Assembly: GCA_023375675.1 (NCBI GenBank)
Contig: JALQBC010000003.1
Span: forward strand, 1,695,497 to 1,759,496
Direction: 5' to 3'
DNA: 64,000 nucleotides
From: Cytospora piceicola
Lineage: Eukaryota > Ascomycota > Sordariomycetes > Diaporthales > Cytosporaceae
Positions 11,158 through 22,301 of this stretch are shown in pieces. The notes beneath the pieces are model-generated. The model made no database searches. It had not been told where the DNA came from and saw nothing but the letters and a program-made list of their open reading frames with translations. Made by a program: the position numbers and the translations under genes. Position 1 is the stretch's first letter, and each line of letters starts with the position of its first letter.

Positions 11158-14100
11158 ATGGATAAGAGGCCAGTCGCTCCAAAGTTCGCCTCCTTCAAGC
11201 CAACCCCGGAAACAGCGTCCAATACTCCTGCCCCCTCTGCGGCGAAGGATGTTGATGAGACCGGGAAAGGTAGACCTGCCCCAAGCTTCGCGTCTTTTAA
11301 GCAGAAATCCGACGACGTATCCAACTCTCCTGCTCCCCATTCAGAGAGAGAGCCTCGTAGGGGGCGTGGTAGACAAGAGCGTGAACGCCAAGACCACCGC
11401 CGCCATCGCAGTAGGCATACCAAATCCCACTCTCATCATGACCGTCTTGAGCGCCAACGTTCACGCAGTGCTGAGACGCTGCCACCAGTCTCGAACCTCA
11501 AGGAAGAGCCTTTGTTCGTCATAGATAAACGAGGAGACCCGTTGATTGCGAGCTACGGGTCAAATGAACGCTCTAGGATTCCCATCTATCGCCGGAGTGG
11601 TTCAGGTAGGGTGATGGGAGCGTCAGGTCGTCTTCGCTTTGTTTACGATGGACCAAAGGAGTTCTTCAGTCTCGGAACCAAGTTCGGAGAGGGGCCATCT
11701 GCATTCCGCGACAGGGTCCTTTTGAGTAAAGCTTCACGGAAGAAGTCACGCGTCTTCCGGCTACGCCCAGTACAGGTTCAGGAATCAACGCCGCCAGTTG
11801 AGGACTGGTATGACTTCATTCCCTTGTCAGGAATCCGCAAACGGGAGAGGCGCAGTGATGACCCTGGGGATAAGTCCGATCAAGACCAGCCTAATTATCG
11901 ATCCATTCAAGGAAAGGCCAAGGATCGTGATTATGTTGAAAGCGATCTTGAGTCCGCGGACTCTTCAGACTCCGAGGTTGAAACGGGCAACGACTTCTTA
12001 GAACCAGTCAAACAGAGGTCTATCGAGTTATCACGCCGAGTAAAGGACCATCCAGAGGATGTCGACGCCTGGCTGGAACTCGTCAATTTGCAAGAACCTC
12101 TATTGCGGCTGGACGAACATACTCGCCAAGAAAGGACGAGCAATGAAGTCAAAGCTTTAGCAAGTATAAGAGTTTCACTCCTCGAGGAAGCCTTGGCGGG
12201 CCACCCAGATGTTGAAGGCCGGGAAAGGCTACAGATGAGACTCATGCGAGAGGGTGCCCGCATCTGGAATAGCAAAAAGCTCGCCTCACTCTGGTCCGAT
12301 ATCAGCCTCAGTCACTCACGTTTCGCCCTATGGAAGGCCCGCGTAGATCACGAGCTTTCCAACATGACTGGGTTCAAATACGACGAACTCCAAAAGATTT
12401 TTCTCGAGCGTATACTCATCCTCCAACGGCATCTATCCGAGATTACCGAAGATGCTGTGCGCCCCGGAAGTTCCGACTCAGTGGCCGCGGTCTGCGACGA
12501 ACTTATTTACGTGTTTCTGCGAACTACAAGATTCATCCACGATGCTGGCTACTCGGAGCTTGCTGTTGCTGCCTGGCAGGCCATGCTGGAGCTTACTTTT
12601 GCTCGACCTAAGGAGGACAGCGATACAAACACTGAAGACTTGATGTCATCATTTAGTGACTTCTGGGAGAGCGAGATCCCACGCATTGGAGAGGATGGCG
12701 CAGAAGGCTGGAGACGTTTCACTGAGATGGAGCAGATGGCCGACTTACCCGAGTCGAAAACGGAAGCAGCTCCTGTTGTACCTGACACCAGGGATGTCTA
12801 CAAGGCCTGGGCAGCTGTGGAAAAGCATAGAGGTAGCAATGCAGAGCTGCCGGCCCGGACGCTGGATGAAGGTGCAGAAGATGACCCGTTCCGTGTGGTC
12901 TTGTTCTCTGACGTGCAGAAATGGCTGTTCCATATTCCCTCAAGTCTTCTTGAAGTAAACAGGGGATCACTTCTTGATGCTTTTCTGCTTTTCTGCCGGT
13001 TGCCTCCTGCTTCGAAGAACCCCAGTGCCATGATCCAGAAGGCCTGCAACGACCCGTTTCTATATGGCAATACCACAAGCTGGGAGAATATGGACCCTAC
13101 ACAGCACCCTGATACGGAGGGTGCGAAGAACCCCCCGAGATTTTCAAGTCCGGGTGGTCGTCTAGCCATGTCTGCAGACGTGCTTTTCGCAGGAGCAGAC
13201 TGGTTCAGTTATTTCGACAAAACCCCATCCCCAGTGTTCGATTTTGTTCTTAAAGCCACAACACAGCTGGCCTTGAAATTCGACTTTGAACCCGTCGCTG
13301 AATACAGCCTGGCTTTGGCGTGGAAGAAGCATCCAACTGGCGTGAAGAAAGCGGCCAAGGCTCTTCTCAAGCGCTATCCATCCAATACATCATTGTACAA
13401 CGCCTACGCGCTGGCAGAGTGTCGGAACGGAAAATGGGATGTGACACAAAATATACTTTCGACAGGCACTTGTCAAAACCTGGGCAACAAGCAACTTCTC
13501 TGGAATGCACTGTCATGGCTGGGACTGGAAGCTGGCGACACAAAGAGGGCTCTTGCATGGTGCATCTGCTCGGTCGAGCAACTGGGCAGCATCGGCCAGT
13601 CTGACCAACTAGAGGCAATTGTCACCCCAAGCCAGATCTTGAAGGCGCGACAGAAACTCTCGACCACTCGAGACTTCCTACTCTCTTCGGGTGACCTTTC
13701 CCAAGCCGCAGAGTTCGCCCAGACACTGGCACTATTCGAGTACATGTCTGCCGAGGGCTCTACGGAGCCGACATCAAACAGACAGGGAAATATATCAGCA
13801 GCAATGGCCAGCATCGACACATTTGCATCCGATGCTGTTGTCCGCGGCCATGGAAAGTCTGTTGGTCTAGAAGACCTCCTGCAGTTTGCCGCGCATCTTC
13901 TCTACACATATGCTAGCCGAGGACCATTTCGACCGCCATTCCTCCGAGATCAACTCCACAAATTCATCACTCTCTTCCCATCAAACACCATCTTTCTCAA
14001 CCTCTTTTCCTGGGCAGATACGAGCCTCCTGATCAACGACCCCGTCCGCGAGACTCTCCGCACGCTGGTGCTGAAAGACCCTCACGATTGTGTGGGCAAC

Positions 14101-14469
14101 CGCATATTCTCCATCCTGCACGAGATGGACGCCGGCACTGTCCACTCCGCCCGCGCGGCCTTTGACTACGCCCTCGACAGTGACGCATGCCGGGGCAACG
14201 TGGGCCTGTGGCTGACCTACATCCGCTTCTGCCAGCAGCACCGGAAGGAGTTGAAGGGCAAGGCCAAGGAGGTGTACTACATGGCCATCGGCAGCTGTCC
14301 CTGGTCCAAGGAGCTTGCCATGGAGGCTTTCACGACGCTCCTGCGGGATATGGACTCGGGTGAGCTAGGGGCCGTGTTCAACACGATGACGGCCAGGGGG
14401 TTAAGGATCCATGTTGACTTGGAGGATTTCAGTGCGGAGCGGTCTAGGATCTCGGGCAGGCCGAGTTGA
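11158..14469 (+). CDS. NRDE2: NRDE2 family protein (nuclear RNA surveillance/RNAi)
   Basis: Intronless 1103-aa protein. The first 50 residues carry two F-A-S-F-K elements (KFASFKP, SFASFKQ), which I associate with fungal NRDE2 N-termini. An Arg/Ser/His-rich stretch follows (about 65-105). The conserved block (about 119-200) contains IDKRGDPL, YGSNERSRIPIYRR and SGRVMGA; in the human protein this region binds the exosome helicase MTR4. The remaining ~900 residues look like helical HAT/TPR-type repeats, e.g. HPEDVDAWLELVNLQ. Family role: nuclear RNA silencing in worms and fission yeast, and control of MTR4 and nuclear export in mammals. The start is in an ideal context (accATGGAT). It converges with the Nrm1-like gene. 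Confidence 0.9.
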   Translation: MDKRPVAPKFASFKPTPETASNTPAPSAAKDVDETGKGRPAPSFASFKQKSDDVSNSPAPHSEREPRRGRGRQERERQDHRRHRSRHTKSHSHHDRLERQRSRSAETLPPVSNLKEEPLFVIDKRGDPLIASYGSNERSRIPIYRRSGSGRVMGASGRLRFVYDGPKEFFSLGTKFGEGPSAFRDRVLLSKASRKKSRVFRLRPVQVQESTPPVEDWYDFIPLSGIRKRERRSDDPGDKSDQDQPNYRSIQGKAKDRDYVESDLESADSSDSEVETGNDFLEPVKQRSIELSRRVKDHPEDVDAWLELVNLQEPLLRLDEHTRQERTSNEVKALASIRVSLLEEALAGHPDVEGRERLQMRLMREGARIWNSKKLASLWSDISLSHSRFALWKARVDHELSNMTGFKYDELQKIFLERILILQRHLSEITEDAVRPGSSDSVAAVCDELIYVFLRTTRFIHDAGYSELAVAAWQAMLELTFARPKEDSDTNTEDLMSSFSDFWESEIPRIGEDGAEGWRRFTEMEQMADLPESKTEAAPVVPDTRDVYKAWAAVEKHRGSNAELPARTLDEGAEDDPFRVVLFSDVQKWLFHIPSSLLEVNRGSLLDAFLLFCRLPPASKNPSAMIQKACNDPFLYGNTTSWENMDPTQHPDTEGAKNPPRFSSPGGRLAMSADVLFAGADWFSYFDKTPSPVFDFVLKATTQLALKFDFEPVAEYSLALAWKKHPTGVKKAAKALLKRYPSNTSLYNAYALAECRNGKWDVTQNILSTGTCQNLGNKQLLWNALSWLGLEAGDTKRALAWCICSVEQLGSIGQSDQLEAIVTPSQILKARQKLSTTRDFLLSSGDLSQAAEFAQTLALFEYMSAEGSTEPTSNRQGNISAAMASIDTFASDAVVRGHGKSVGLEDLLQFAAHLLYTYASRGPFRPPFLRDQLHKFITLFPSNTIFLNLFSWADTSLLINDPVRETLRTLVLKDPHDCVGNRIFSILHEMDAGTVHSARAAFDYALDSDACRGNVGLWLTYIRFCQQHRKELKGKAKEVYYMAIGSCPWSKELAMEAFTTLLRDMDSGELGAVFNTMTARGLRIHVDLEDFSAERSRISGRPS

Positions 14470-15508
14470 TGGCCCGTGATGTACGTTGATGTTCGAGGTT
14501 TTAAGGTCAAACGAAGCTGGCCTCAGAGAAAGGGTTCGTCTATGACAGTAATATGAATCGTAGGACTTGGTATCTGCAACTGTGTTTTCTACGTATACCT
14601 CGGTAGATCTGAACTTGTCACTTCGATCGCATGTTGGGGTAACTTGGCGTCCTTGCCGATTGGGTGCATCTCAACCCTTGAAAGCTTTCCATGCGGCCTT
14701 TAAAAATAGAATTTAGGTTTGTGGAGATGGACGGGGCGGGATCTGGGACATCCCTGCATGCATGCTCCTCGAACCCCCCACCCACCACACATGGGGGAGA
14801 CACGGCGTATTATATCCGAGTACCTTTTTGTAACTCTTGGTCGCCTCCAGCTCAGAAGGAGAGAGAGAGAGAAAAAAGAAAAGGCTTGAGACACGCCTTT
14901 GGCCCAATCTCGATGTTGGAGAGCGGTGAAAGATGCCAACGTACTGAGGATTGCAGGATGATGACTGACAAGGAGGATGTCTGCGTTGTACGGTTCTAAG
15001 CCAGTTCACGCCGATTGTGAAAAGTTTCCGCTATCACTGCACAGAAGCAGCCTCTCCTATCCCATGCCGGATTTTACCCCAGCCGTAGGCGTCAAGGGAG
15101 CAGTGCCAGAACCGAGGCCAACGCACCGAATAGGTTGGGTCGGCGAAGCATCCCATGTCGCGCAATATTACACACTGGCCGACTGGTTGGCAGAACCGAC
15201 GCGCTGTTCAACCAACTCCAGGCGACTGTATTCCTCTATAAGTAGCCATGAATCCCATGACCGTATTTTTGTTACCAGTATGAAGCCCACAATGCCCCAC
15301 TCCCCCCGCGACCTCCTACCTAGCCAGATGCAAAATCTCAAACACCAACCCAGCGCATGCCCACCACAAGAAGTCCCGCAGAGCTCTAATTCAACCCTCA
15401 TCGACCCGGCTCACATTAACCCTCATAAACCAGTTACACCTTCACACACACAAAACAAAGCAAAAGGCCTAGAGGTCGCTACGGGAACGACGACGCCATT
15501 ACTTCCGC
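14470..15508. other. Convergent 3' region between NRDE2 and the Nrm1-like gene
   Basis: No gene supported. A long plus-strand frame starting near 14977 is mostly antisense to the Nrm1-like coding sequence and has no recognisable content. Confidence 0.55.
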
Positions 15509-16733
15509 TCAGAGCGGTGACCCCTGCGAGAGGCTCAGCAGCCCTTTTGCAGCCCCACCCCTCAGCGCGCTCGAAGTCAGCCTCGCCTCCTCCTCCTCCT
15601 GCTCCTCCTTGTTTCTTGCTTTCCGGGGTGTCGTCAATGCCGAGGCAGGTGTCAGGACGTTCGTCACCGGCGGTGACGGCTCCCCAGCCGCCTTGTCATG
15701 ACTCGGGCGGCCCTCCCCAGGAGCGGCGACGACATCCCTGCCGCCGGGTGGGGCGCGCGACGAGCGGTACCATTGCTGCGCCGGCGTGGACCTCTGGATC
15801 GTGTGCGCCGACATGGATGGCAAGGGTGTCCGGTGGCGGGCCATACCGGGCACGGGGCGGACCTGCAGTTTCTCCAGGGGCACGTCGGCCTGGCCGGTCT
15901 TGACCTTGTATGTCGCAAGGCTGAGACGAAGCTTGAGGATTTCGGCTTTCTGTAGTGACGTGTCAGTGTCAGTATCAACATTCAGGTTGGTGAATGATAT
16001 GGTATGGGACAGGAAGCATGTGCCAGGAGCAAATCGTACTTGTCTAAATTCCTCACGCGTCGGCACCCGACGCGGTGGTGGTGGTGGCGGCGGCAGAGAT
16101 GACAATGCCTCTAATACGTAGGAAGGTATAGAAACAGGTGCGGTGGCGGTGGTCGTGATGGTGATGGGCGCGTTGGTATCAGGCTCGGTAATAGTCGTGT
16201 CTTGGGATGTGTTCATCACTGAGGCATCGAAGACGGAGCTCGCGTCAGGGGATATGGACCTTTGTCCTGCGGTAGGCTGGGAGGCAGAAGTTGAATCCTG
16301 TATTTGAGCAGTCAGCACAACGCTCTGTCGCATGACTGGCAGGGCCATCCATGTTGTTGTGATGAGTTGGGCGGCAAGATGATATGCATACCTCATCCGT
16401 GTCCTGCACCGTCGCGTTCCTCTCAGTAGGCTCGACATTGGCCGGGGTACTGACTTCTGCTGTCGCGGTCGTGGACTCGGAGCACAGTTTCTTGGGAGTT
16501 GGCGCCACACCGCCGCCCTCTTCTTCCAGAGGCCTCTTCTTGGGGGTTTCCTCCACCAAAGTCGGCTTCCGTGGGGAACAAGTCGCGTGGTGGGAGATGC
16601 CCGCGGTCACCTGGCGGCTGGTAGCCTTCTTCAGCGGGCTGCCAGACACCTTGGATGACCTCGGCGACATCTGGATGTTGAGGTCCAGCGATCCGAGAAC
16701 GCGTCTCTTCGTTGGCGTCGCCATTACGTTCAT
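15509..16733 (-). CDS. Nrm1/Whi5-type G1/S transcriptional co-repressor
   Basis: Predicted 346 aa in three exons: 16733-16392, 16297-16040 and 15949-15509. The second Met (16724, MATPTKRRVLG) has a better start context and gives 343 aa. The diagnostic element is at the start of exon 3 (about 201-230): KAEILKLRLSLATYKVKTG followed by VPLEKLQV. This matches the Whi5/Nrm1 GTB motif, which binds Swi6/MBF-type factors. The rest is disordered and rich in S/T-P CDK-type sites (MSPRSSK, CSPRKP, STPAQQ), with a polyproline stretch before the motif. By family it would repress G1/S genes until CDK phosphorylation or S-phase exit. Intron 2 (16039-15950) is exactly 90 bp and stop-free, so retention would add 30 residues. 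MCB and E2F-like sites lie upstream. Confidence 0.82.
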
Positions 16734-17037
16734 AATAAATTTGTATGACGAGTCTGTTCGAACGCGATGCGATGCTGCCGTGAACAGGTGGGCGTGAACG
16801 GGCAGGGGGGCAAGTTCCGTTGGTGGGGGTTTGTTGCAGTGCGCAGATATTAGGTGCAGGCGCGTCTAACGAACGTGCCGCTGCAGTCTGAGATGTAGCA
16901 AACAGGCAGCTTGATGATTGACGCAAATATGGGCTGAAATGTGTTGGCTGCTTCTGCAATGAGCGAAATATAGGGAAATGCGAAATATGGTACACAAGAA
17001 AGAGCGAGAAAGGCAAAGGTGGGCAGAGCGACGTGAT

Positions 17038-17057
17038 ACGCGTTGTTGTTTGGCGCG
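17038..17057. promoter_or_regulatory. MCB (ACGCGT) and E2F-like (TTTGGCGCG) sites upstream of the Nrm1-like gene
   Basis: ACGCGT at 17038-17043 and TTTGGCGCG at 17049-17057, about 315-335 bp upstream of the start at 16724. ACGCGT is the yeast MBF site and TTTSGCGC the E2F core. Yeast NRM1 is itself an MBF target, so an autoregulatory loop is plausible but only inferred. Confidence 0.45.
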
Positions 17058-17236
17058 GTGCGGTGCAGTGAACCAGGACCAGGACGGGACATGGAATTGT
17101 TACATGGGCGTCAAGAGCAGACACAGGTCGCGTTAGAATTTGTCCCCTGTAATAGGAATATTTACTTGGTTACCCCTTCGGGCATAGGGCGCTCCACCTT
17201 CCTCAGGCAGCCTGTCATTGGAGCAAATGCCGTTCA

Positions 17237-17300
17237 GTACAGTACCTACAGTACCTAGGTATACCTTACCTATAGTAATTACCTAGGTACCTACCTAGGG
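17237..17300. repeat. ACCTAGGT palindromic array
   Basis: Units GTACCTACAGTACCTAGGTA and ACCTAGGTACCTACCTAGG within 64 bp. Member of the dispersed intergenic family. Confidence 0.7.
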
Positions 17301-17756
17301 TGAGTAGACATTTACTTGGTTGGCATTATAACCTTGAAGACCACAGGCCGGTCCCTCAATCAGATAGAACACCAATGTTAATAAACGGTCAGCTGCAACT
17401 GCCAGACATATACGATTTCTTTTCTTTCTTCTCTCTCTCTTCATAACGAGCCTAATAGATAGCTGACCCATATTCCCTTATATACCTGGATAGGCCGGAA
17501 AAAATAACAGAAGAAACTAGGCATAGAAACTAAGCATTATGAACAAAGCCGCTCGCGGGTATCATCCTTGAAGCCCCCCCCCCCTTAAAACCATATTTTG
17601 CTACCCCGTACTCGACATATTCCCCATACCACCAGTCCGCAACTCCGTCGAAAATTCCAATCCCGCAAGTGACATATAATTTTTCAAGAAAAAAGGGAGA
17701 GAGAACAACCCGACAACTCAGGCCATCCAACACCCCTTCTTAGCCGCCTCTGATTA

Positions 17757-20700
17757 CTAGGCCTCCAGTCTGTAGAGCGACGAGTCCAACGATGTAAATG
17801 GCTTGTCCATATCGGCTAGCAAGTCCTCGGTGATGTGCATGTCGTCGTCCGCCATGACTCCAAAACTGTTCAGATCCATGTCCACGCCGAAAGCCGCCAT
17901 GCCATTCACAAGCGTGGCACCGTCGTAGTTTGCCCATTTCATGTCGATCTCCAGGTTTGCCGTCTCGGGAATATCGCTGTTAGGCTCGGACACCCCGCTC
18001 TCCTTGCTCGCACTCGAATTGGGCGTGTCCTCGTTTGGCGTCGTCGATCGATACAAGCTCATGTCCGAAATCACCCCACCTGCCGAAGCATCGAAAAAGT
18101 TGAGCACTGGCGCCATCAGACTCTGAGGGTCGATCGTCGTGTTCGCCTGAGGATCGATAGTCATCTGAGGCTGCTGCGGCAATGTGGCGGCTTGACCGGG
18201 CGTGCTCTTGTCCGCGGGCTTTGAGCCGGTTGCCATCTTGTCATCAGCGTTGGCAGCTTGTGTTACCGGCCCGCCTGGAGCACTGCCTTGCCCCCTCATC
18301 GAGTTCTCGCGTGACATGGGCGTTTCTGCTTCAGGCCTTGGTTGCGTCTTCGATAAACCATGCTCGTCTAACCCGAAAGCTGCCGCCACGGACTGTTCGA
18401 GGAACTGCTGCGGGTTCTGGTAAGGCAGGACATGTACCTCTTGGTGGTGCTGTTTGCGTGCATCCTCTGTAGGGAATCCCGATCCAGCCAGATCGCAACC
18501 CGGTTCTGTGCACATGAATGCTGGCTTGCTGGGCGCTGCCTTGGCTTCTTGCCTCTTGAGCTCCGGAGACATTACTTTCGGCTGCGGCGATGCATGCTGG
18601 CTCGAGACCACAGGCGAAGATGTCTGATTATTCGTCTTGACCCTCTTCCGTGCTACAGGGATCTGCAGATTGTCTTGTGTCAACGGAGTCGGTGCCGCCC
18701 AGATAGGCTTGCCATCGGGTGATGCTGCGCCGAATTGAAACGGTGGCTGAGTTGATGTCGGCGCCGCTGGAGGCTGGCCTCCCCTGCTGTTCGATCTCTG
18801 ATGCATCTTATTCAGAGCTTGAGTTTGCTTGGCGAGGTTCGCTTCATTGAGGGGTGTCGGAGCTTGTTTGGGCCCTGGTTGGTTCTGCTGCGGCGGCTCC
18901 TGATCCGCAGCAGCTCCTCCAAGATGAGGCGGTCGGCCAGTGTTTGAAGCAGACAAGTCCTTCACCATGCTCTCGATAAGCTGCCTCGATTGCAAGACCT
19001 CGGATATAGTCATCGTAAGCTTGTCCTTGAGAACCTGCGCTTGCTCTCCATCCTGGAACTGGCTTACAAGTCGCAAACGCTGCTACCGTCAGTATTCATT
19101 GCCGATATGAGGAAGCAAGAGAAATATAAACTTACCGCTTTGATAAATGCCCTGAGTCGGCCATCGTCTCTAGTACGCCCGAACCACTGTCTCAGGATCT
19201 TCGAAATTTTGTTGAAGTCTTCGATAGCCTTCGAGATAACGGGCATGATTTGGGCTTTGTTGTCTGCAGTCAGGGGAAGATCAGGGAACCTCTGTGCTTC
19301 GAAAGCTTGCTTTTCCTCCTGATAAATAGCCCTGAAGAGCATGATGTCCTGCTGGCCTTGTTGCTGTTGCCGCAAAGCGGCCTCGTATCTCTGCCTCTGC
19401 GCAGGAGGCATCTTGGCCAAGTGGTCGGCGGCAAGGATCGGGATAGGTCTGCCTGGGGGAACCTGGCCGGGTTGAGACTGGGGCCTTTGACTATTCGCAT
19501 TTTGCTGTGTTGTCGCTTCAAGATCGTCACTGCTGGGACGTTTGAGGCTTTTCGGTGCTGTGGCCGGCGAAGGATTAGGAGGTGCAGGCATGTTCTGCTG
19601 AGGTGGACGGTTGGCTTTGAGTCCCGGTGCCAATACGGAAGCATTTTGAAGGGGCTCGGGCGCGGGGACGGGGGCCGGAACTGAGTGACCTTGCGGAAAA
19701 CCTTGCGGGCCTCCGGTCGCAGGAGGAGCTCCTGGTTGTGTGGTCACGGGTACTGCGGTTTGGATGGGGTGTTGTGGAGCCCCGGGACCTTGGTTGGCAG
19801 GACCCTGACTTTGCATTCTCTGGAACTTGATCCTTTGAATGATAGATCTGATTGACTCATCCGGAGCTTCCCTGAACTTCTCGTGAGCCATGCGGAAAGC
19901 CTGTACTTCCTGAGGGGTGACGGGGGGTAGTTGAACATTGGGTGGCAGATTTGCCAGTGGATTTGGCCTGTGAGCACCGGCTTGTTGTGGTCCAGGCATG
20001 GGACCCATATTACCGCCAACCGCCTGTGCCGTCATCAATCGTCGATATTGCTGCAACTGAACGTTTTTCAACGACTGCTTCATTTGATCAGGTATGTTTG
20101 TGTTCGTCTGTTGGATCCAGGCCTTGAACTGATTCCACTTCTTGACCTCTGGCGGTATACCATTTATACGTTGGGCCACTTGTTGTGGCACATCCATATT
20201 TTCCATGATCATTTGTGCCTGTGGGTGCTGCAGCGGGTTGCTCGCCGCCGCCCGTTGCCTCAACTGTTGCTGCAGCATAATCTGCTGCATCTGAGGGTTC
20301 ATGCCCCCGTTGCCCTGCTGCATTGGCATGCCCATAGGGTTTGCCGGGTTTCCTGGGTTCATAGGCATTCCAGGCTGAGGCTGACCGGTACGGCCTTGCA
20401 TCGTGCCTCGCTTCAATTTCACGAGTATCTCGTTCAGCTTGTCTGGGGGCAGCTGCCGAAACCTCTGTTGCTGCTCCGGTGACAGTTGAGCGAGCATGGC
20501 TCTGAGGCTGGGATCTAGTGGACCGTTGGGGTTGCCATGCATGGAGCCTGGGGCGCCTGGCTGGTTGAAGCGAGGATCGAGGCCTTGGCCGAATTGAGGG
20601 TTACCAGTTGCTGCTGGGTTGGCACCCACCTGGCCCATGGCGACAGGTGGTTGCCGGACAGGAGCATTCAAAGTATCCATCCCTGGACTTTGTGATGCAG

Positions 20701-22301
20701 GCATCGGGCCGCTCAGTCCTCCTGGCTGGCCTTGGAGGCCTTTTGCTGCAGCTTGTGCCCTTAATTGTGCTTGTGCGTGAGCGTGAGAGGCTTGCATCTG
20801 TTGCCTAAACCGTTCCTGTTGCTGTGGATCGAGGCCATTTGGCATCTGTGGCCGCTGCGCTTGGTTTGGGCCCTGGGGGAAGGTGTTTTGAGGCTGCATA
20901 CCCGCAAGGGGTTGAGTGGCGTTGCGGCCTTGGCCAGAGCTTGCTGGCACAACAAGCTGTCCAGCCTGCTCTGCCATGAAACCCTGCTTCTGCTCATTGA
21001 CGATGCTCTCCATGTTACCGAAGGGGCCCATTTGTCCTCCTGGTTGACCTAGGTTGTTCATCATGACTGGGTTCATCGGACGCTGTTGGCCAGGCTGCAT
21101 TGGCATACCTTGCGTGTTGGGGGGCATTCCTGGCTGCTGCTGTTGCTGGTGTGCTTGTTGCTGCTGCTGCATTTGTACCTGCCGTGCTTGAAGGATCTGG
21201 TTGGCATTCTTTTGCTGGAGAAAGTAGAGTAGTAGATCTGTGCCTTCGGCGCGCATTGCTGCGAGGCGTTGAGGAGGTAGCCGAGATGCCAAGTTCTGCA
21301 GCATTTGCTGTTTTTGAGCCTCACTCGTTGTTTGTAGAATTTGAACCGCCATTTGATGCGCCCTTTGCTTATCCATATCAGACAGCTGCGCTTGATCGGG
21401 TACACGCTGGGGACCACCGGGCATAGAGAATCCTGCTTGACCTGGGCTTGCCTGAGGTGTCATACCGTTGCCCAGGTTGAGGCCCATCTGCGCTGCTTGT
21501 TGTGGTAGCGGAGACACTTGCATGGGGTTTTGCAGGTGTTGGAACCCCTGCTGGCCAGGGCCGACACCCCTACCTGCCATCTGAGCCTGCATAATCGCAT
21601 TCTGTCGTTGTTGGCTGATCATCATCATCTGTTGCTGGGCCGCCTGTGCATTCATCGTTTCTTGGAGTTGAGGCACATGGCCCTGGCGTCTGGCATGCAT
21701 TTCTTGACTCTTCTGCCTCATTTTCTGATCGTATTCGGCCTGCATCATTTAGTACGAGTCGACTGAATGAAGAGTGCGGCTGCTCTGCTGGGTTGCTCAC
21801 CTTATTTGCTGAATTCCTGAAGTTCTCCTGCTCAAACTGAAGACAGACTTGTGCGATTCTTTGCCAGTTCGGTTGTGGAGTTGCAAGCACAGCGCTTGTA
21901 ATACTGTCGAGGTTGATCAGTAAAAGTTCACTCAAGTCACTTCTCAAGAAAAAGAGAAATTTCTAGATTTGAAAAAAGAAAAACAGCACAGGCTATTCAG
22001 GTCTTTTCAGGAACCATCTCAGTAGCGCTGCCCCGGCGTACGCAAGGGCCCCAAAAATCGGATGACGGACAATGGAAGGCGTGTAATAGCACAACAGGGG
22101 AACTCACAGGTCTTGGGCCTTGCCCACACGTTCTGCGATCTGCACGCTCGCTTGCCAGCCAGGCCCAACATAAGGTGTGCTCTGGATGAACTGAAAGGCG
22201 ATGCGGCTAAAATCCATCCCCTGGGCTCCGCCCATGGGAAAGCGGCCCTGCTGTTGCGGCATGAGTTGGCCACCGGCCATCTGTTGCATAGGTGCGGCCA
22301 T
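17757..22301 (-). CDS. med15: Mediator tail subunit 15 (Gal11-like), Q/P-rich coactivator
   Basis: Predicted 1420 aa in four exons: 22301-22108, 21939-21801, 21739-19136 and 19082-17757. The N-terminal region spans exons 1-2 (SRIAFQFIQSTPYVGPGWQA, then ERVGKAQD, later TPQPNWQRIAQVCLQFEQEN). It resembles the KIX-like helical domain that binds activators. The middle is Gln/Met/Pro-rich, with a helical block (KQRAHQMAVQILQTTSEAQK) typical of MED15. Near residues 1170-1196 is a C-x4-C-x15-H-x4-H element (CTEPGC...HHQEVH), i.e. one C2H2-like finger. The 3' splice sites of introns 1 and 3 each have a nearby in-frame alternative. No ATG lies between 22301 and 22576, so this start is the simplest choice, but an upstream exon is possible. 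Role: links activators to Mediator and RNA polymerase II. Confidence 0.75.

Larger units (their letters stand above)
16734..17756. other. Upstream region of the Nrm1-like gene and 3' region of MED15
   Basis: No coding sequence supported. It holds ACGCGT and TTTGGCGCG sites, one ACCTAGGT array (17237-17300) and a C11 run (17574-17584). Confidence 0.6.

Noticed and set aside
14977..15903. 308-codon plus-strand frame
   Set aside because: Its second half is antisense to the well-supported Nrm1-like exon 3, and its protein is low complexity.
15950..16039. Reading the Nrm1-like gene as two exons only
   Set aside because: The 90-nt segment is open, but it has clear GTACGA donor and CTACAG acceptor sites and interrupts the family motif context, so splicing was preferred; retention is kept as a finding.
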